64,000 nt of DNA from Ruegeria faecimaris. GTDB taxonomy: Bacteria > Pseudomonadota > Alphaproteobacteria > Rhodobacterales > Rhodobacteraceae. The translations under genes were made by a program, and so were the position numbers. The notes below the pieces were generated by a model. That model ran no database searches, was not told the origin of the DNA, and worked only from the letters and a program-made list of their open reading frames with translations. The DNA lies in the NCBI RefSeq assembly GCF_900182615.1, contig NZ_FXTE01000002.1, forward strand, positions 62,001 through 126,000. Reading direction: 5' to 3'. Position 1 is the first letter of the stretch. Every line of letters starts with the position of its first letter. Shown here piece by piece: positions 60,949 to 64,000 of the stretch.

Positions 60949-61671
60949 TTAGGCGAAGAACTGAGCACCATTGGCCGAGATGGTCGATCCGTTGATGAAT
61001 TGCGAGTCTTCAGAGGCCAAGAAAGCAACGCAGCGTGCGATCTCTTCCGGTTCGCCCAGTCGGCCCGCTGGAATCTGGCTGATGATGGAATCACGAACCT
61101 TCTCGGGGACAGCCATGACCATTTCGGTTGCGATATAGCCGGGGCAGATAGCGTTGGCGGTGATGCCCGCGCGCGCGCCTTCCTGCGCCAGCGACTTCAC
61201 GATTCCCAGGTCACCCGCCTTGGTTGCGGCATAGTTCACCTGAGCGAACTGACCCTTTTGACCGTTGATCGAGCTGATGACGATGACACGGCCAAACTTG
61301 CGCTCACGCATGCCAGGCCAAACCGGGTGAACGGTGTTGAATACGCCGGTTAGGTTGGTGTCGATCACCTGATGCCACTGCTCGGGTGTCATTTTGTGGA
61401 ATGGGGCGTCCTTGGTGATGCCGGCATTGGCAACAACGATGTCGATCGGGCCAATCTCGGCTTCGACCTTTTCGATGCCCGCTTTGGATTCGTCATAATC
61501 CGCAACGTTCCATTTGTAGGTGGCGATTCCGGTCTCGTCGGTGAAATTCGCGGCGGCTTCGTCGTTCCCCGCGTAGGTGGCTGCAACATTGTACCCTTCG
61601 GCCCTAAGCGCCTTGGAAATTGCTGCGCCAATGCCGCGGGAACCGCCGGTGACGAGTGCTGTTCGTGCCAT
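60949..61671 (-). CDS. phaB: Acetoacetyl-CoA reductase
   Basis: PhaB (240 aa), an NADPH-dependent short-chain dehydrogenase that reduces acetoacetyl-CoA to (R)-3-hydroxybutyryl-CoA for polyhydroxybutyrate. The cofactor loop TGGSRGIGAAISKAL (residues 8-22), NAGITKD and the catalytic Y-x-x-x-K in NYAATKAG are as in the family, with SSINGQKGQFAQ before it. The C-terminal half contains the substrate loop PEKVRDSIISQIPAGRLGEPEEIA. It lies last in the leftward phaA-(small gene)-phaB block and is followed by a strong terminator. Confidence 0.96.
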   Translation of the reverse strand: MARTALVTGGSRGIGAAISKALRAEGYNVAATYAGNDEAAANFTDETGIATYKWNVADYDESKAGIEKVEAEIGPIDIVVANAGITKDAPFHKMTPEQWHQVIDTNLTGVFNTVHPVWPGMRERKFGRVIVISSINGQKGQFAQVNYAATKAGDLGIVKSLAQEGARAGITANAICPGYIATEMVMAVPEKVRDSIISQIPAGRLGEPEEIARCVAFLASEDSQFINGSTISANGAQFFA

Positions 61672-61729
61672 TTAGGAATCCTCCAATTTAAGTCGTCTTG
61701 GTAATGCTGTTACTATTCCGAACCAACCA

Positions 61730-61756
61730 GCGCAACAATATTGCGCAGGCAAGTTG
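61730..61756. promoter_or_regulatory. TGC-rich dyads upstream of phaB
   Basis: GCGCAA-CAATA-TTGCGC (61730-61746) and GGCAA-G-TTGCC (61748-61758 region) lie between the small secreted-protein gene and phaB. They are similar in composition to the TGC/GCA dyads bound by PhaR in Paracoccus and Rhodobacter. The prediction is by pattern and by the identity of the downstream gene. Confidence 0.4.
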
Positions 61757-61784
61757 CCGCAGCGCTGGGGTTTTTGGTTTCGCC

Positions 61785-62171
61785 TCAGGGTAGTGTGAGG
61801 CCACGATCTTTACCCAATGCACGGCAATAGTCGATCCAGTCCTTATTTTCGTTCAGCAGAGCCAAATTGCCAAAGCGAACGTGCCATGTCTCGGACAATC
61901 GAACCTGCGCGGACTGGATGTGTTTGTAGGGGTTCTTAATGCCTTCCATTGCGGCCTGATCACGAGCCTCCACAACGAATAACGCCGCGCTGGCAAGCAC
62001 GGCGTCTGTGGTTGTTTGGTCCTTGTTCCGGCGTGCTCTCAGCTCGGCCAGCTCTGTAAAGATGACGCTGCACTCCGTCAGGCTGGTCGAAAGCGGTTGA
62101 CGGTTCTGTGCGTCTGCGGCCCCTGCAAAGCAAATCACAAGGGCCGAAATAAGAGTGGGCCGAGAAGGCAT
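61785..62171 (-). CDS. Small exported protein between phaA and phaB
   Basis: A 128-residue protein with a signal peptide (about residues 1-19, ending GAADAQ) and no further membrane helix. The mature part is mostly helical with two cysteines (LTECSVI, IDYCRALG) that may pair, and no recognisable domain. It is encoded seven bases after phaA and 113 bases before phaB on the same strand. A role in polymer metabolism is possible from position only; periplasmic localisation argues against direct contact with cytosolic granules. Confidence 0.72.
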   Translation of the reverse strand: MPSRPTLISALVICFAGAADAQNRQPLSTSLTECSVIFTELAELRARRNKDQTTTDAVLASAALFVVEARDQAAMEGIKNPYKHIQSAQVRLSETWHVRFGNLALLNENKDWIDYCRALGKDRGLTLP

Positions 62172-62178
62172 TGTTAGA

Positions 62179-63354
62179 TCAGTCGCGCTCGACACATAGG
62201 GCGACGCCCATGCCGCCACCGATGCACAGAGTCGCCAGACCTTTTTTCGCGTCCCGCCGCTTCATTTCGAACAACAGAGTGTTCAGAACGCGGCAGCCCG
62301 AGGCGCCGATCGGGTGACCGATGGCAATGGCGCCGCCATTGACGTTCACGATGGACGGGTCCCAGCCCATGTCTTTGTTCACTGCACAAGCTTGTGCGGC
62401 AAAGGCTTCGTTGGCTTCGATCAGATCCAGATCGTCAACCGACCAGCCCGCCTTTTCCAGCGCCTTTCGCGAGGCATAGATCGGGCCGACGCCCATAATC
62501 GACGGGTCCAGACCAGCGGTAGCATAAGATGCAATCCGCGCCAGAGGCTCAATCCCGCGCTTTTCGGCATTTGCCGCCGACATCAGCAGGGTCGCAGCCG
62601 CGCCGTCGTTCAGGCCCGAGGCATTGGCGGCGGTGACCGATCCGTCCTTAGCAAAAGCCGGGCGCAGTTTGGCCATGGCTTCCATGGTTGCGCCGTGGCG
62701 GATGTATTCGTCCTTGTCCATCACGATGTCACCCTTGCGGGTCTTGATGGTAAAGGGGGTGATCTCATCGGCGAATTTGCCTGCCTTCTGCGCAGCTTCG
62801 GCCTTGTTCTGGCTTGCGACGGCGAATTCATCCTGCATATCGCGGCTGATCTGCCACTTTTCAGCAACGTTTTCGGCGGTTTGACCCATGTGATACCCGT
62901 TGAACGCATCCCACAGTCCATCGCGGATCATTGTGTCGATATACTTCATGTCGCCCATCTTTTGTCCGGCGCGCAGAGCGGCGGCATGGGGCGACAGGGT
63001 CATGTTCTCTTGTCCGCCAGCAGCGACGATATCAGCATCGCCCAGTTGGATATGCTGTGCGCCCAGTGCCACGGCGCGCAGGCCGGATCCGCAGACCTGG
63101 TTGATGCCCCAGGCCGCGCTTTCTTGCGGCAGACCGGCGTTGATATGCGCCTGACGCGCCGGGTTCTGACCCTGGGCTGCGGTCAGAACCTGACCCAAAA
63201 TTGTCTCGCTGACTTCGCCTTTTTCGATTCCGGCGCGTTCGACAACGGCTTCAAGAACGGCTGTGCCCAAATCATGGGCTGCGGTGTTCGCAAACGAACC
63301 ACCAAAGCTGCCGACGCCTGTACGTGCGGCGGATGCGATAACTACATTGGTCAT
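62179..63354 (-). CDS. phaA: Acetyl-CoA C-acetyltransferase
   Basis: PhaA (391 aa), a biosynthetic thiolase that condenses two acetyl-CoA to acetoacetyl-CoA, first step of polyhydroxybutyrate formation. The active-site cysteine lies in [12 protein letters not shown] (about residue 88), the [10 protein letters not shown] motif with the catalytic His is near 348, and the second cysteine in [11 protein letters not shown] near 378. ATG 63354 follows AAAGGA; the frame to 63453 is not conserved. The 3' product passes to PhaB encoded in the same block. Confidence 0.97.
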   Translation of the reverse strand: MTNVVIASAARTGVGSFGGSFANTAAHDLGTAVLEAVVERAGIEKGEVSETILGQVLTAAQGQNPARQAHINAGLPQESAAWGINQVCGSGLRAVALGAQHIQLGDADIVAAGGQENMTLSPHAAALRAGQKMGDMKYIDTMIRDGLWDAFNGYHMGQTAENVAEKWQISRDMQDEFAVASQNKAEAAQKAGKFADEITPFTIKTRKGDIVMDKDEYIRHGATMEAMAKLRPAFAKDGSVTAANASGLNDGAAATLLMSAANAEKRGIEPLARIASYATAGLDPSIMGVGPIYASRKALEKAGWSVDDLDLIEANEAFAAQACAVNKDMGWDPSIVNVNGGAIAIGHPIGASGCRVLNTLLFEMKRRDAKKGLATLCIGGGMGVALCVERD

Positions 63355-63473
63355 TATGATCAGTCCTTTACCGTCATGGTCCGGCGGAATGTCTGACGGC
63401 GCAGGTCGAGAGGTTCCCCCCGCAACAAGAGCGCCCCGTAATCCCCCGCTCAAGTATCACTGCAATAGCGCAA

Positions 63474-63489
63474 TGCTGCATTTGCAGCA
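63474..63489. promoter_or_regulatory. PhaR-like dyad upstream of phaA
   Basis: TGCTGC-ATTT-GCAGCA is an exact 6-bp dyad about 120 bases before the phaA start codon. It contains the CTGC-N4-GCAG pattern reported for the PhaR repressor of Paracoccus. Further TGC/GCA words lie around it (63461-63472). PhaR itself is not in the window. Confidence 0.5.
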
Positions 63490-63533
63490 ACGGGCAGCTT
63501 GTCTCAGGACCCAAGGTCTCTGGTTTTTTGGGG

Positions 63534-64000
63534 TTAACCCGCCGATTTCTGTTCGTTTTCCGTTTTCCAGGGCGCAGAAACCGTAGGTGCGCCGAACAGA
63601 AATCCTTGCAGACAATCGACGCCATTGGCCACCAAAAACTCAGCATCCGCCTTGGTTTCGACCGATTCGGCCGTGACCAGAATCTCAAATTCCCTTGCAA
63701 CTGCGATCAGGGCACGAACCAGCGCCTGATTATCAGGGTTTTCACTGATGCCGCGGATGAATTGGCCATCAATCTTGGCGGCATCAAAAAGAAACTCGCG
63801 GAAATGGCGGAAGTAGAAATTGCTAGCACCAAAATCATCCAGCGCAAATGCAACGCCACGTGGTTGCAACCGGTCCATGAAATCAACCACGAGTTCCGGC
63901 ACGGTCATGGCCGAACTTTCGGATATTTCAAGGATCAGCCTTTCACCGATACTGGCGTCTTTTTTCATGAACCGGTCAAGAACACGCGACCAACGTCCAT
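63534..64000 (-). CDS. EAL-domain protein, C-terminal part (partial)
   Basis: The last 154 residues of an EAL-type protein; the frame continues past the window end. The EAL domain normally hydrolyses cyclic di-GMP. Visible parts are LILEISESSA, ALDDFGASNFYFRHFREFLFDAAKIDGQFIRGI (DDFG with two metal-binding Asp residues), ALIAVAREFEILVTAESVETKADAEFL (E for metal in AESVE) and GVDCLQGFLFGAP. The E-A-L triplet itself lies before the visible part. Typical ligands that can be seen are present, so it may be catalytic. Any sensory domain would be outside the window. Confidence 0.88.
   Translation of the reverse strand, partial: GRWSRVLDRFMKKDASIGERLILEISESSAMTVPELVVDFMDRLQPRGVAFALDDFGASNFYFRHFREFLFDAAKIDGQFIRGISENPDNQALVRALIAVAREFEILVTAESVETKADAEFLVANGVDCLQGFLFGAPTVSAPWKTENEQKSAG

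Noticed and set aside
1..64000. Search for CRISPR arrays, insertion sequences, integrases and rRNA/tRNA genes
   Set aside because: No regularly spaced repeats, transposase or integrase motifs, or structural RNA genes were seen by reading both strands.

Overview
The window is an unbroken, gene-dense, GC-rich stretch of an alphaproteobacterial chromosome. It most likely comes from the Rhodobacteraceae (Roseobacter group, Ruegeria/Phaeobacter-like). The pointers are a COQ9 protein, an aa3-oxidase subunit IV miniprotein, a DmdC-type acyl-CoA dehydrogenase, a PhaA/PhaB pair, a decaprenyl-type prenyl synthase, YtoQ, DUF2189 and DUF6173 proteins, and an alphaproteobacterial uracil-DNA glycosylase. 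This rests on gene content only; there is no rRNA or other marker. I see no insertion sequence, prophage, CRISPR array, tRNA or rRNA. No stretch longer than about 280 bases lacks a gene.

Layout. 1-6.6 kb: end of gshA, then pheS and pheT separated by 1.9 kb of unrelated genes (small AT-rich membrane protein, secreted esterase, cupin) and a 142-bp element bounded by perfect 20-bp inverted repeats. 6.6-16.2 kb: a hairpin-rich gap, a protein with an EIQSDW motif, YtoQ, a glutathione transferase, MscL and an MscS-type channel, alanine dehydrogenase with a divergent Lrp regulator, a CPBP protease, PPK2, a CAP/RTX exoprotein and ribosomal protein S21. 16.2-23 kb: COQ9, two quinone oxidoreductases, DUF2189, an outer-membrane barrel, a YHS protein, a desaturase and its GbsR-like regulator. 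23-27.5 kb: a leftward run pyrB, two membrane proteins, a dihydroorotase homologue without its metal site, plsY. 27.5-35 kb: uracil-DNA glycosylase, phosphoesterase, LysE exporter, MoaB and an RND efflux pair. 35-43.8 kb: NUDIX, DsbD-N domain protein, YqgE, TsaC, a DmdC-like dehydrogenase with an MBL hydrolase and DUF6173 protein, then a membrane glycerophosphodiesterase overlapping a phospholipase-A2-like gene. 43.8-50.5 kb: COX subunit IV, a lipoprotein, AzlCD, and fdhD-mobA-mobB-moeA. 50.5-58.5 kb: GreA, a SoxR/glyoxalase pair, ETF-quinone oxidoreductase, a TPR protein, IspE, a polyprenyl diphosphate synthase and a tRNA methyltransferase-like protein. 58.5-64 kb: small proteins, an exporter with a LysR regulator, the phaA-(secreted protein)-phaB block and the start of an EAL protein.

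Shared themes: respiratory quinone chemistry (COQ9, IspE, prenyl synthase, ETF-QO, quinone reductases), molybdenum cofactor for formate dehydrogenase (MoaB, FdhD, MobA, MobB, MoeA), membrane lipid handling (PlsY, desaturase, GDPD, PLA2-like), storage polymers (PPK2, PhaAB), and osmotic or redox stress (Msc channels, SoxR). The strongest points for follow-up are the pyrB-linked pseudo-dihydroorotase, the SoxR-type promoter on a glyoxalase gene, the paired GbsR-like operators, the GDPD/PLA2-like pair, the uracil-DNA glycosylase with a reduced cysteine set, and the EIQSDW protein.
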